DNA of 64,000 nucleotides from Paracoccaceae bacterium (GTDB lineage Bacteria > Pseudomonadota > Alphaproteobacteria > Rhodobacterales > Rhodobacteraceae), in contig JAKITO010000007.1 in assembly GCA_021648025.1 (NCBI GenBank), forward strand, positions 1-64,000, written 5' to 3'. Position numbers and translations under genes: made by a program. How positions within the stretch are numbered: the stretch's first letter is position 1; each line of letters starts with the position of its first letter. Of this stretch, positions 17,794-26,168 are shown in pieces. The notes beneath the pieces are model-generated. The model saw only the letters and a program-made list of their open reading frames with translations, did not search any database and was not told the DNA's origin.

Positions 17794-18414
17794 TCAGGTC
17801 GTTGCATTCATCCGTTTGGCGATAATCCGGAAAGGGATTAACGCCAGCACGGCCAGAGACAATTTTACCAGCCAATCCGCGAGCGCCAGCGAGACCCAGA
17901 GCGGAGCGATTGGCCCGGCGCCCAGCAGGGGCAGTGCCTGGTTGGCCCAGGACACATCATTGGCGGGTTCAAGCCAGCGAAGCTGCGTCGAAAAGGCAAT
18001 GGAGAAGAACAGGATGGTGTCGACACTGGACCCGATCAGGGTCGAAGCAAGCGGAGCGCGCCACCATTTGCCAGCCCGCAGGGCCGAAAAGATGGAAACG
18101 TCCAGCAATTGCGCAGTCAGGAAGGCGAGACCTGAGCCGAAGGCGATGCGAAGTGTAACCAACGGGCCATATTCACCCGATATTTGCGTGCCGATCAACG
18201 AACAAGCCAGCCCGACAACAAACCCGGTCAGCACCACTTTGCGCGCGACGCGAGCGCCGTAGGCGCGGTTCATCAGGTCGGTGACAAGGAAGGCAAACGG
18301 ATAGGTGAACGCGCCCCAAGTCAACCATTGGCCCCAAAGGAATTGAACAAGGATGTTGGAGGCCACGACGATTGTGGCCATGGCAATAATGCCAGGAAGA
18401 TGGGTGCGGTTCAT
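17794..18414 (-). CDS. Queuosine precursor transporter (VUT/YhhQ family)
   Basis: This 206-aa inner-membrane protein has about six hydrophobic segments. It shows the family's conserved core: WGAFTYPFAFLVTDLMNRAYG near residues 32-52, with the acidic TD pair, and then ARKVVLTGF. It also has LDVSIFSALR and STLIGSSVDTILFFSIAF, further marks of the YhhQ/QPTR family, which imports preQ0 or preQ1 for tRNA queuosine synthesis. The start ATG is followed immediately by NRTHLPGI. No que genes are adjacent. Function is inferred from family; energy coupling is not known from the sequence. Confidence 0.9.
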   Translation of the reverse strand: MNRTHLPGIIAMATIVVASNILVQFLWGQWLTWGAFTYPFAFLVTDLMNRAYGARVARKVVLTGFVVGLACSLIGTQISGEYGPLVTLRIAFGSGLAFLTAQLLDVSIFSALRAGKWWRAPLASTLIGSSVDTILFFSIAFSTQLRWLEPANDVSWANQALPLLGAGPIAPLWVSLALADWLVKLSLAVLALIPFRIIAKRMNATT

Positions 18415-18506
18415 GGTTTCTGGTCCGTTTTGACAAGGGTGCGGCGACTTGGCTGGCCGTCATGGTAAGCAGGCGGCTGATACTGCGCCTGTTGCCGGGG
18501 CGCAAG

Positions 18507-19445
18507 TTATTCCGACACTGCGTATTCAACTATTTCCGTCCGCTGCAACGACAGGAAATTGTCGTCTGAGATCATCGTCAGGCGCGTACGTCGTTGTTTG
18601 TCGCGCCAGACCGCCAGCCCTTCCAGGTTGTCGTGGGTGCCGGTGCCAGTCAGGATCAACAATTGTTCATTTTGTGGGCGATCTGACACAATTTCCCAGC
18701 GGCGCACACGGGTTCGAAAGCCGAAAACGCTCCAGCCGCGTTCCAACAGATACAACCTCCCATCGGGATCAAAATCTGCCCCCACCGGCAAAAAGCCATT
18801 TCCTCCGGGCAGGGTGAAGGCCACTGACCATATGCCGTTTTGCACCACATACACGCGGATTTCGTCGCTTTTGGATAATTGCTCGGGGATCGCAAAAAGC
18901 CTGTTGCGCCCGTCAATTGCCAATGCCTCAAGTGATTTGTTTTTGGGAAAGGTTTTAAAGGCCTTGTGGCCGCTAAGGGTCATCGCCGAGGCGCCGGGGG
19001 GATGGTAACGGGCCACCCGCGTAACCCCTTCGAACGAGATGTGGACCACGCCGTTGCTGCCCAATGCCAACCCTTCGGAATCAATGACCCAGCGGGTCAG
19101 GAACCTTCCAGAGCTGGATTTCAGTCGCCACCATTTGCGAGGGGATATGCCAGTTATCCGGCTTTTGTCGCGCCTGATGCGCGCCCTGATCAGGCGGCCA
19201 CGGTCGGTGATAGCGGTCATGGTTGATCCGTCTGGCGAAATCTCGATTCCGGACCAGCCGCCGAACCAGGGTTTATCCATGACCCAGGGAAAACTGCTCA
19301 GATACCGCGCTGGATTCTGCCCCGGATTCTGGGCCAGATCCTGGGCCATATCCTGGGCCTGGGCCTTGTCGTCCGCCAAGGCGGTGCCGACAAGGCAGGT
19401 CAGGACCAGGGCTAAAGTTACTTGGACTGAAGAACGCCGGTACAT
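18507..19445 (-). CDS. Esterase-like activity of phytase family protein (secreted beta-propeller-like)
   Basis: This 312-aa protein has an N-terminal signal peptide (VTLALVLTCLVGTALA, cleavage before DDKAQ). The mature part resembles the esterase-like phytase family: WFGGWSGIEISPDGSTMTAITDRG, then DSEGLALGSNG, SLEALAIDGRNRLFAIPEQ, and HDNLEGLAVWRDK near the C-terminus. These regularly spaced acidic stretches are typical of a calcium-binding beta-propeller. A short Gln/Ala/Asp-rich linker after the signal peptide derives from three 12-base units. Its first bases overlap the 3' end of mepA by 28 bases, so it is likely co-transcribed. Real phytase activity is unproven for most of this family. 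Confidence 0.8.
   Translation of the reverse strand: MYRRSSVQVTLALVLTCLVGTALADDKAQAQDMAQDLAQNPGQNPARYLSSFPWVMDKPWFGGWSGIEISPDGSTMTAITDRGRLIRARIRRDKSRITGISPRKWWRLKSSSGRFLTRWVIDSEGLALGSNGVVHISFEGVTRVARYHPPGASAMTLSGHKAFKTFPKNKSLEALAIDGRNRLFAIPEQLSKSDEIRVYVVQNGIWSVAFTLPGGNGFLPVGADFDPDGRLYLLERGWSVFGFRTRVRRWEIVSDRPQNEQLLILTGTGTHDNLEGLAVWRDKQRRTRLTMISDDNFLSLQRTEIVEYAVSE
19324..19359 (-). repeat. Three 12-base units encoding a Gln-rich linker
   Basis: Three consecutive 12-base units share CTGGGCC at their ends (GGATTCTGGGCC, AGATCCTGGGCC, ATATCCTGGGCC on the plus strand). On the minus strand they encode an Ala-Gln-Asp/Asn pattern just after the signal peptide of the phytase-like protein. The repeat length keeps the frame, so unit number could vary without harm. 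Confidence 0.7.
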
Positions 19446-20302
19446 TGCTGGGGCAGATCGGCCAACACATATTCACGGCGTGGCTTTGGGGTGACTTTCG
19501 GGGCGTTCGGGTCTGCCTTTTTGGGCTTGGGCGGGTTAAGGATGTCGTTGACCCATTTTTGCGCGTCGGCGCAACCGTCGCCTTTGGGCGGAGGCGTCTG
19601 GTTGGTACAGCCTTTGCGCCCCCTCGGGCAAGTCAGGCGCACATGGAAATGATAGTGGTGACCCCACCAGGGCCGGATTTTAGCCAGCCACTTGCGATTG
19701 CCCTTTTCGTCGTTGCACATTTGCACTTTGGCGCCGGGGAACACAAATATCCGCGCGACCCTTTTGTCCTTGGCCGCCGCCCGCAAAAGCGCGTGATGCG
19801 CTGGTGTCCAGCTGCTGTTGACAAATGCACCATTGGCACGACGCATCGAAATCGACGACAGGTTTTCGCGCGCTGAGGTGCTTAGGTTCAACCGGTCGGG
19901 CGGTAGCATCCAGATATCAATATCAAGCCCGATCTGATGGCTTCGGTGTCCCGACAGCATTGGCCCGCCACGCGGCTGGCTGATATCGCCGACATATAGC
20001 CCCTTCCAGCCCGGTAGACTGGCGGCAAAGGTGCTGAGGTCGCGGATGTAATCAACGGTGCCCGGAAGTCCCCAATTGCGGTTGCGAGACAGCCGCATGG
20101 CCTGCCAGGTCGGGCCGGTTTCGGGCAGTTGCACGGCGCCGGCGACGCAGCCCTTGGCATAGCTGCCCCAGGCGGCAGCGCGTTGGCTTGAGCCATTGGT
20201 TTTGGAGCCGAACTGTTGTTTGGCAAGGATTTCGGCCAGTGCCTGGTGTGCTGGCCAGGCCAGCAGCAGGACCAGAATGCAGGACAGGCGGGCAAGAATC
20301 AT
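19418..20302 (-). CDS. mepA: Penicillin-insensitive murein endopeptidase
   Basis: This 294-aa periplasmic zinc endopeptidase cleaves the D-Ala-meso-DAP cross-links of peptidoglycan. A signal peptide (LARLSCILVLLLAWPAHQALA) precedes the MepA core. The zinc ligands appear in SGHRSHQIGLDIDIWM (HxxGxxxD) and WWGHHYHFHVRL (HxH). PRGGPMLSGHRSHQ and cysteines in CNDEKGN, LTCPRGRKGC and GDGCADAQ fit the family's disulfides. The proline/lysine-rich C-terminal tail (about 250-280) is an extension of uncertain role. Its start overlaps the MFS gene's stop by 4 bases, so translation is coupled. Confidence 0.94.
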   Translation of the reverse strand: MILARLSCILVLLLAWPAHQALAEILAKQQFGSKTNGSSQRAAAWGSYAKGCVAGAVQLPETGPTWQAMRLSRNRNWGLPGTVDYIRDLSTFAASLPGWKGLYVGDISQPRGGPMLSGHRSHQIGLDIDIWMLPPDRLNLSTSARENLSSISMRRANGAFVNSSWTPAHHALLRAAAKDKRVARIFVFPGAKVQMCNDEKGNRKWLAKIRPWWGHHYHFHVRLTCPRGRKGCTNQTPPPKGDGCADAQKWVNDILNPPKPKKADPNAPKVTPKPRREYVLADLPQQCTGVLQSK

Positions 20303-21663
20303 CCGGTTTGATCTCCTTCAGGTTTGACCCAGATTAGCGGAATGAGACCAATAACAAAGAGCACGACTATAGGCGACATGCCAATCCGTGCGCTGCCGGT
20401 CATTTCTGTTACCACCAGGATCAGAGCGGGGGCAATAAATGCCGTTGCTCGGCCCGAAAGGCCATATAAACCAAAGCTTTCGGTGGGGGAGTCGGGCGGA
20501 GAGTGGCGCACCATCAAGGTGCGGCTGGTGGCCTGCAATATTCCGCCCATGCCGCCGATCAACACGCCGCAGCCAAAGAAAATGGCATCTGGGAGGGTAG
20601 AGCCTTCGGGCAGGGGCATGCCATAAAGATGCGTGCGTGACATGCTGACAATGGTCAGGCAAACCAAGGTCAGCACGATGATGGCGCTGATGATCACCGG
20701 TTTGGGGCCAAAACGTTTGTCGGCTTTGCCGCCAAACCAACTGAACAAAGCCGAGGAGATCAGCGCGACGATGCCAAAGATGCCAATCTGGGTCAGTTCC
20801 CATTCCAGTACCAACCGGGCATAGACGCCGCCAAAGCCATAAAGCCCGTTCAGCGCATCGCGATAAATCATGGATGAGCCGAGGTAGGCCGACAGGCTGA
20901 TCCGCTTGGGCAGGTTGACGATGGACTGGCGCAGATGGCTGAGTGCCTGACCGACCGATCCACGTTTGCCGGTGGGGGCTTCGCGCACCCAGAGAAAATA
21001 GGGGATCATAAACAAGGCATACCAAATGGCAGTAAGCGGGCCGACAATGCGCGTGCCTTCTTTCTGGCTGGCGTCCAGTCCCAGTGCAGGGTCCAGCCCG
21101 ATCAGAGTCTTGCCGTTGCCCTGTTCGACAAACAGCAACAACAGAATGATCAGTGTGAGCAGGCCACCGGCATAACCAAAGGCAAACCCCGAACCGGATA
21201 TCTTGCCAATCTCTGCTGGGGTGCCCAGATCTGGCAATTGCGAATTGATGAATATCAGCGCATATTCCGCGCCAATAAAGCCAAAGCCAAAGGCATACAG
21301 CCCCCAAAGCATGTTGGATCCGTCCGGCAAGACCCACCAAAGGGCGCCGGCCCCGACCACATACATCACCGAGAACACCAATATCCACGGCATTCGGCGC
21401 CCGGATGTGTCGGCAAATGCACCGATGAAAGGTGCGCCAAAGCCGATGATCAATCCGGTTATGGTCAGGCACATGGCCCAGATGCTTTGCGCACCGGCCT
21501 TGGCGGCTTGCGCGTCCATGCCTTGTGCCAGATAATGCTCGGCGGCGACGGTGGCGAAATAGGGGCCGAAGATGAAGGTGACCAGCAACGTATGGTACGG
21601 CTGGCTGGCCCAGTCAAAGAACCACCAGCCCCATATGCGCTTGCGTAAAGATACCTCAGCCAT
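20299..21663 (-). CDS. MFS transporter, UMF1/Atg22 type
   Basis: This 454-aa protein has about twelve hydrophobic segments. The UMF1-family N-terminus WGWWFFDWASQPYHTLLVTFIFGPYF (about residues 11-36) and GAFADTSGRRMPWILVFSVMYV in the loop between helices 2 and 3 support the call. The start at 21663 is preferred over one eight codons upstream because AGAGGGCAGG is well placed and the family begins near MAEVSLRKR. UMF1 proteins are distant relatives of yeast Atg22, an amino-acid exporter, but most bacterial members have no known substrate. It heads a three-gene minus-strand run with mepA and the phytase-like gene, which hints at a link with recycling of cell-wall products (inference). Confidence 0.85.
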   Translation of the reverse strand: MAEVSLRKRIWGWWFFDWASQPYHTLLVTFIFGPYFATVAAEHYLAQGMDAQAAKAGAQSIWAMCLTITGLIIGFGAPFIGAFADTSGRRMPWILVFSVMYVVGAGALWWVLPDGSNMLWGLYAFGFGFIGAEYALIFINSQLPDLGTPAEIGKISGSGFAFGYAGGLLTLIILLLLFVEQGNGKTLIGLDPALGLDASQKEGTRIVGPLTAIWYALFMIPYFLWVREAPTGKRGSVGQALSHLRQSIVNLPKRISLSAYLGSSMIYRDALNGLYGFGGVYARLVLEWELTQIGIFGIVALISSALFSWFGGKADKRFGPKPVIISAIIVLTLVCLTIVSMSRTHLYGMPLPEGSTLPDAIFFGCGVLIGGMGGILQATSRTLMVRHSPPDSPTESFGLYGLSGRATAFIAPALILVVTEMTGSARIGMSPIVVLFVIGLIPLIWVKPEGDQTG

Positions 21664-21824
21664 GCCTGCCCTCTTTCTTGGCCTCATATTCTGGGCCTGA
21701 TATTTTTGTTAACCTGACTATGACAGGGGAATGCTTATCTAATCAAGTGGGTCATTGTGCGCCCCCCTTGCCCTTTGGTATTGCGCCGCTTAGGTGAAGG
21801 GCTGTTCGACAAGAGGTAAAATAT

Positions 21825-22112
21825 ATGGCGTCGTTGTATGAAATACTGAATCTGCTGCTGGATGTAGTCTGGTTCTTCATCCTTGCCCATGTGGTGATGA
21901 GCTGGCTGATAAATTTTCAGGTGCTGAATCTGCAACAACAGTTTGTGGGGCAGATCTGGTATGGGCTGAACCGCTTGTTAGAGCCGCTTTATGCCCCGAT
22001 CCGGCGCGCCCTGCCGCAGATGGGCGGGATTGATATGGCACCTTTGGTGGTGCTGATCTCGATCGTGGTTCTGCGGATTGTCCTGCGGAATAATGCGGCG
22101 TTCTTTTACTAA
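21825..22112 (+). CDS. YggT family membrane protein
   Basis: This 95-aa protein has two hydrophobic helices (about 5-30 and 70-92) flanking the conserved YggT stretch LEPLYAPIRRALPQMGGIDMAPLVVL. AAGAGG lies about 10 bases before the ATG. YggT proteins occur widely in bacteria and plastids, where the homologue CCB3/YlmG affects nucleoid or cytochrome assembly, but the bacterial role is not settled. It stands alone between the divergent MFS gene and recQ, 200 bases downstream. Confidence 0.9.
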   Translation: MASLYEILNLLLDVVWFFILAHVVMSWLINFQVLNLQQQFVGQIWYGLNRLLEPLYAPIRRALPQMGGIDMAPLVVLISIVVLRIVLRNNAAFFY

Positions 22113-22312
22113 GCCCTGCGTATGGGGCGGGGTTTGGAATTGAGTTTATACCCAGTGTCTTGTGCTTCTAGCGCAAAAATGCATCCCAATGCGCTGCTGC
22201 AAGATGAAGGGGGCGGGGGTGGCTTTACCGGCCCTTGTTCATGAATTCTTAGTGTGTGAATGTGCTTGTTGAGAGCAGATAGATACAATTTTATGTAAGG
22301 CCCTTTGAGCAT

Positions 22313-24352
22313 ATGACTGGTGCTGCCCCGCTTTTGCGTGATGTTTTTGGATTCGACAGTTTTCGCCCGGGTCAGGAAGAAATTGTTGACGCTGTGGTGG
22401 CAGGCGAAAACGTGTTGGCGATCATGCCGACCGGGGGCGGGAAATCTTTGTGTTTCCAACTGCCTGCCTTGATGCGCGACGGCGTGACTTTGGTGATATC
22501 CCCGCTGATTGCGCTGATGCGCGATCAGGTGCGGGCGTTGCAGGCGTCGGGTGTTTGTGCCGGTGCGCTGACCTCGGGGAATACCGAAGAAGAGACCGAG
22601 ATGGTGTGGGCAGCACTGGATGAGGGGCGGCTGAAACTTTTGTATATCGCGCCCGAACGGCTTGCGGCGGGGTCGGCCATGGGGATGCTGCGCCGCATTG
22701 GCGTCAGTCTGATTGCGGTGGATGAGGCGCATTGTGTGTCGCAGTGGGGCCATGATTTTCGCCCCGATTATCTGAAGATCGGGGCATTGCGGCGGGCGCT
22801 GGATGTGCCATTGGCGGCGTTTACGGCCACAGCAGACGCGGAAACCCGTGATGAGATTGTGGAAAAGCTGTTTGATGGGGTGCCTCCGCGCATCTTTTTG
22901 CACGGGTTTGACCGACCAAACATTCATCTGGCCTTTACTGCCAAAAACAACCCGCGCACGCAGATTTTGCAGTTTGCGGCAGCACGCAAAGGGCGTTCGG
23001 GCATTGTCTATTGCGGCACGCGTGCCAAGACTGAAACCCTGTCGCGCGCGTTGCGCGAGGAAGGCCATTCCGCCTGTTTTTATCACGCCGGTATGGACGC
23101 TGAAGACCGGCGCATTGTTGAAACACGCTTTTCCCGCGAGGATGGGTTGATTGTGGTGGCGACGGTGGCCTTTGGCATGGGTGTGGACAAGCCGGATATC
23201 CGTTGGGTGGCGCATGCCGATCTGCCCAAAAGCATCGAATCCTATTACCAGGAGATTGGCCGTTCGGGGCGTGATGGCGCACCGGCCGAGACATTGACCC
23301 TGTTTGGACCCGAGGATATCCGCCTGCGCCGCACGCAAATCGACGAGGGGCTGGCACCGCCGGAACGAAGGGTGGCGGACCATGGGCGGCTGAATGCCCT
23401 GTTGGGGTTGGCCGAGGCTTTGAAGTGTCGGCGGCAGGTTTTGTTGGGGTATTTTGGCGAAGAGTCTGAACCTTGTGGCAATTGCGATCTATGCGACACC
23501 CCAGCCGAGGTGTTTGACGGGACCGAGGCGGTGCGCAAGGCTCTGTCGGCGATCCTGCGAACCGGCGAATGGTTTGGCGCGGGGCATTTGATTGATATTC
23601 TTGTTGGCAACAAGACCGAAAAGGTGCAGGCGCGCCGTCACGATCAATTGCCAACCTTTGGGGTTGGCCGTGAATATGACAAACGCCAATGGCAGGCAGT
23701 TTTCCGGCAGATGAGCGGGCATGATCTGGTGCGTCCCGACCCGGAACGTCATGGTGCGCTGAAAATGACCGAGGCTGCGCGGCCGATTCTGATGGGTGAG
23801 GCGAGTATTACCCTGCGGCTTGATACGATCCAAAAGGCACCGCGTCGCCCGGCGGTCAAGGCGCTGGTGTCCGAGGAAGACGCGCCGTTGTTGTCAGCAC
23901 TCAAGGCCAAGCGGCGGGCGTTGGCAGAAGCGGCGAAAGTCCCGGCTTATGTGATATTCCCGGATCGGACCCTGATTGAGATGGCGGAAATGCGGCCCGG
24001 AAATCTGGATCAGATGATGGCAATTGGTGGGGTTGGCGCGAAAAAGCTAGAGCGGTTTGGCGCGGCGTTTCTGGAGGTGATCAACGGCGAGAGCGCGCCG
24101 ATGCATCCGGCAAGGCGCAAACTGGCCGGGCGCGCGGCGGGCAATGTTTATGACCAGTTGTTACAGGCGCAGGCCGGGCTGATGCGCGGCGTTGATGGGA
24201 TTGACAAGGTGATGAGTTGTTCGGCCTCGCAATTGGCACGGGTGGCGCAGATGCGCGGCGACGATGCGCAGGCACTGGAGCGGCTGTTGGGGGCACGTCA
24301 CGCGGAACGATTTGGCGCGGCGTTTCTGGACGTTTTGCGCGAGGCGAGATAG
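22313..24352 (+). CDS. recQ: ATP-dependent DNA helicase RecQ
   Basis: This 679-aa protein is a complete RecQ helicase of superfamily 2. Walker A is PTGGGKS (about 39-45), the DEAH box lies in VDEAHCVSQWGHDFRPDY (about 139-156), and motif VI is in YYQEIGRSGRDG. The RecQ-C-terminal zinc site has Cys at CRRQVLLGYFGEESEPCGNCDLC. A winged helix follows. Then come one clear HRDC domain (PAYVIFPDRTLIEMAEMRPGN) and a second, weaker HRDC-like block before the end (QLLQAQAGLMRGVD to FLDVLREAR). It unwinds DNA 3' to 5' in recombination and fork repair. yaaA follows after 24 bases, so the two are probably one transcript. Confidence 0.97.
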   Translation: MTGAAPLLRDVFGFDSFRPGQEEIVDAVVAGENVLAIMPTGGGKSLCFQLPALMRDGVTLVISPLIALMRDQVRALQASGVCAGALTSGNTEEETEMVWAALDEGRLKLLYIAPERLAAGSAMGMLRRIGVSLIAVDEAHCVSQWGHDFRPDYLKIGALRRALDVPLAAFTATADAETRDEIVEKLFDGVPPRIFLHGFDRPNIHLAFTAKNNPRTQILQFAAARKGRSGIVYCGTRAKTETLSRALREEGHSACFYHAGMDAEDRRIVETRFSREDGLIVVATVAFGMGVDKPDIRWVAHADLPKSIESYYQEIGRSGRDGAPAETLTLFGPEDIRLRRTQIDEGLAPPERRVADHGRLNALLGLAEALKCRRQVLLGYFGEESEPCGNCDLCDTPAEVFDGTEAVRKALSAILRTGEWFGAGHLIDILVGNKTEKVQARRHDQLPTFGVGREYDKRQWQAVFRQMSGHDLVRPDPERHGALKMTEAARPILMGEASITLRLDTIQKAPRRPAVKALVSEEDAPLLSALKAKRRALAEAAKVPAYVIFPDRTLIEMAEMRPGNLDQMMAIGGVGAKKLERFGAAFLEVINGESAPMHPARRKLAGRAAGNVYDQLLQAQAGLMRGVDGIDKVMSCSASQLARVAQMRGDDAQALERLLGARHAERFGAAFLDVLREAR

Positions 24353-24376
24353 GGAACTGCCCAAGGGGGATTATTA

Positions 24377-25171
24377 ATGTTGGTTGTTATTTCTCCGGCC
24401 AAGCGGCTGGATTGGTCGGAATGCGATGTCGAGGCGAGTGTGCCTGCGTTTCAGCAGGATGCGGCGCGACTTGTGCGCACGGCGCGTAATCTGACCTTGG
24501 GCGACCTGCGAAAGCTGATGGACCTGAGCCCGGATTTGGCGCGTTTGAACCGGGATCGGTTCAAGGTGTTTCAGGATGAGCCAGATGCGGATTTGACCCG
24601 CCCGGCGGCATTGGCGTTTGCTGGCGACACCTATCTGGGGCTTGAGGCGGGGACGCTTGATGCCGAAGAAATGGCCTGGGCGCAGGATCATTTGCGGATT
24701 TTGTCCGGGCTTTACGGGTTGTTGCGCCCTCTGGATGCGATCCAGCCGTATCGGTTGGAAATGGGTAGTCGTTTGAAAACCCGGCGCGGTAAATCGCTTT
24801 ATCAATACTGGGGCGACCAATTGTCCAAGACGCTGAATGCCCACGCTGAGCAGGTTGGTGCGCGGGTGCTGGTGAATTGTGCCAGTCAGGAATATTTCGG
24901 GGCGGTGGCCCCCAAGGCGTTGAAATTGCAGATAATCACGCCGGTGTTTATGGAGGACAAAGATGGCATGCCGACGATTGTCAGTTTCTTTGCCAAACGG
25001 GCACGTGGGGCGATGGCGCGGTTTATCGTGCAGAACCGGTTGCAGGATGCCGCGTCGCTCAGGGATTTTGACAGTGGTGGCTATGCCTTTGATGCAGCAC
25101 TGTCCGAACCGGACCGGCCGGTATTTTTGCGCCCCTATGTGACGGCATCTGCCAGCATGGCGGCGTCATAG
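24377..25171 (+). CDS. yaaA: Peroxide stress protein YaaA (UPF0246)
   Basis: This 264-aa protein matches YaaA across its length. It begins MLVVISPAKRLDW, and family blocks such as RPAALAFAGDTYLGLEAGTL, LSGLYGLLRPLDAIQPYRLEMG and VNCASQEYFGAV are intact. The C-terminal SFFAKRARGAMARFI completes the fold. In E. coli YaaA binds DNA and lowers free iron during hydrogen-peroxide stress. Pairing with recQ fits a DNA-damage or oxidative-stress unit (inference). Some 520 bases without a confident intact gene follow. Confidence 0.95.
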   Translation: MLVVISPAKRLDWSECDVEASVPAFQQDAARLVRTARNLTLGDLRKLMDLSPDLARLNRDRFKVFQDEPDADLTRPAALAFAGDTYLGLEAGTLDAEEMAWAQDHLRILSGLYGLLRPLDAIQPYRLEMGSRLKTRRGKSLYQYWGDQLSKTLNAHAEQVGARVLVNCASQEYFGAVAPKALKLQIITPVFMEDKDGMPTIVSFFAKRARGAMARFIVQNRLQDAASLRDFDSGGYAFDAALSEPDRPVFLRPYVTASASMAAS

Positions 25172-25691
25172 GCGCGAAACAATGTCCGAACGGGTGAATG
25201 CCCACCAAAACCCTCGGCGACTTAGAAGAATGTGATTGTGTCGCGATTTTACCCAAGGCGCAGGGGGGGACCTTTTTCGGCGCGCATTCGGTTATCTTTG
25301 CTTATTTTACCGTGTCTGAAATGAAATGCTCCAACCCTAGCGGTGCCATCCCGGATGATCACACAGACCCTCGCCGTAGGGCCATATTCGTGGCCAGATC
25401 AATCCTGACGGAAATGCGGGATCCGATCACCACGCCAGACCTTTGCTGATGGGGGCCATGCAGGGCCAAAATTATGTGATGCTTTGGCTGATGCCGACAA
25501 ATGGACAATCCAGATCGCCAAGCGTTCAGGCACGGTTGAAGGCTTTGAAGTTGTTCCAAGACGGTGGGGCGGCGAGCACATCCTGGCATGGCTCAACGCT
25601 GCCGCAGATTGGCCAAAGCTTGAGAGAAATTCATCGAAAGCTCAACAGGGTGGATACTTATCGTCCACATCAGAACCCTTCCGCTTGTTGA
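25172..25691. other. Gene-poor stretch with an IS remnant
   Basis: From 25172 to about 25380 I see no supported gene, only scattered short frames. From about 25380 onward the plus strand carries the degraded transposase end described separately. Beyond that there is no clear terminator or RNA gene. Confidence 0.5.
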
Positions 25692-25708
25692 TCAGCTTTT
25701 CGCGGTAA
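25380..25708 (+). pseudogene. Degraded IS5-family transposase, C-terminal remnant
   Basis: Translated from 25442, the plus strand reads FADGGHAGPKLCDALADAD, then KWTIQIAKRSGTVEGFEVVP and RRWGGEHILAWLNAAADWPK. This closely tracks the C-terminal third of IS5-group transposases (typical pattern FADGGYAG...WTIEIVKRSD...GFEVLPRRWVVERTFAWL). The catalytic Asp of FADGG is present, but the expected VVER reads GGEH, so the last catalytic Glu survives in a damaged motif. Only about 90 residues remain of some 250-270. A one-base shift upstream of 25442 would extend the likeness to about 25380. No terminal inverted repeat or target duplication is visible. It ends in the tail of the convergent DUF1244 gene. 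Confidence 0.7.
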
Positions 25709-26006
25709 CGTTTTCCTCAAACGCAATCTTGAAAGCGGCCTGCTTTTCGGGGCTGGCTTCGGTCTGATATTTTGTCTTCCACTCATCCATGCTCATGCCA
25801 TAATAAATCTCGCGGGCCTCGATCTTGCCGATCTCGATGCCCTTTTCGGCGGCAGCCTCTTGATACCAACGGCTCAGGCAATTGCGGCAGAAACCCGTCA
25901 GGTTCATCATGTCGATGTTTTGCACATCTGTCCGGTCCTGCATCAGATGCTGTTGCAACCTCCGAAACGCCGCCGCCTGAAGTTCGATTTCGGTCTGATG
26001 GTCCAT
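25692..26006 (-). CDS. DUF1244 domain-containing protein
   Basis: This 104-aa protein matches DUF1244. The diagnostic block MMNLTGFCRNCLSRWY, with its paired cysteines (about residues 33-48), sits in the middle. GMSMDEWKTKYQTEASPEKQAAF is the usual C-terminal end. The two Cys and nearby residues look like a possible metal or redox site, but no function is established for the family. It is divergent from pyk, sharing a 162-base upstream region, and its 3' end runs into the transposase remnant. Length and sequence look intact. Confidence 0.9.
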   Translation of the reverse strand: MDHQTEIELQAAAFRRLQQHLMQDRTDVQNIDMMNLTGFCRNCLSRWYQEAAAEKGIEIGKIEAREIYYGMSMDEWKTKYQTEASPEKQAAFKIAFEENVTAKS

Positions 26007-26168
26007 CCGGGCATTCCCATTCCAGTTGTTTCAATTGACTTAATTGCCCCGATCCTTGGTGTCACCCCCTCGTGACGTCGCATATGTCCGGTTGCTTGCA
26101 CCGACGATCTGCGCCATAAGTCGGTCGAAACTGTTTGCGATAACAATCCAGGTTTAAGGGAGTACAGT

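Noticed and set aside
22109-23383. 424-codon minus-strand frame opposite recQ
   Set aside because: Shadow of a certain helicase gene with no recognisable domain.
25198-25449. 83-codon plus-strand frame before the IS5 remnant
   Set aside because: No similarity or ribosome-binding site; it may only partly contain shifted transposase sequence.
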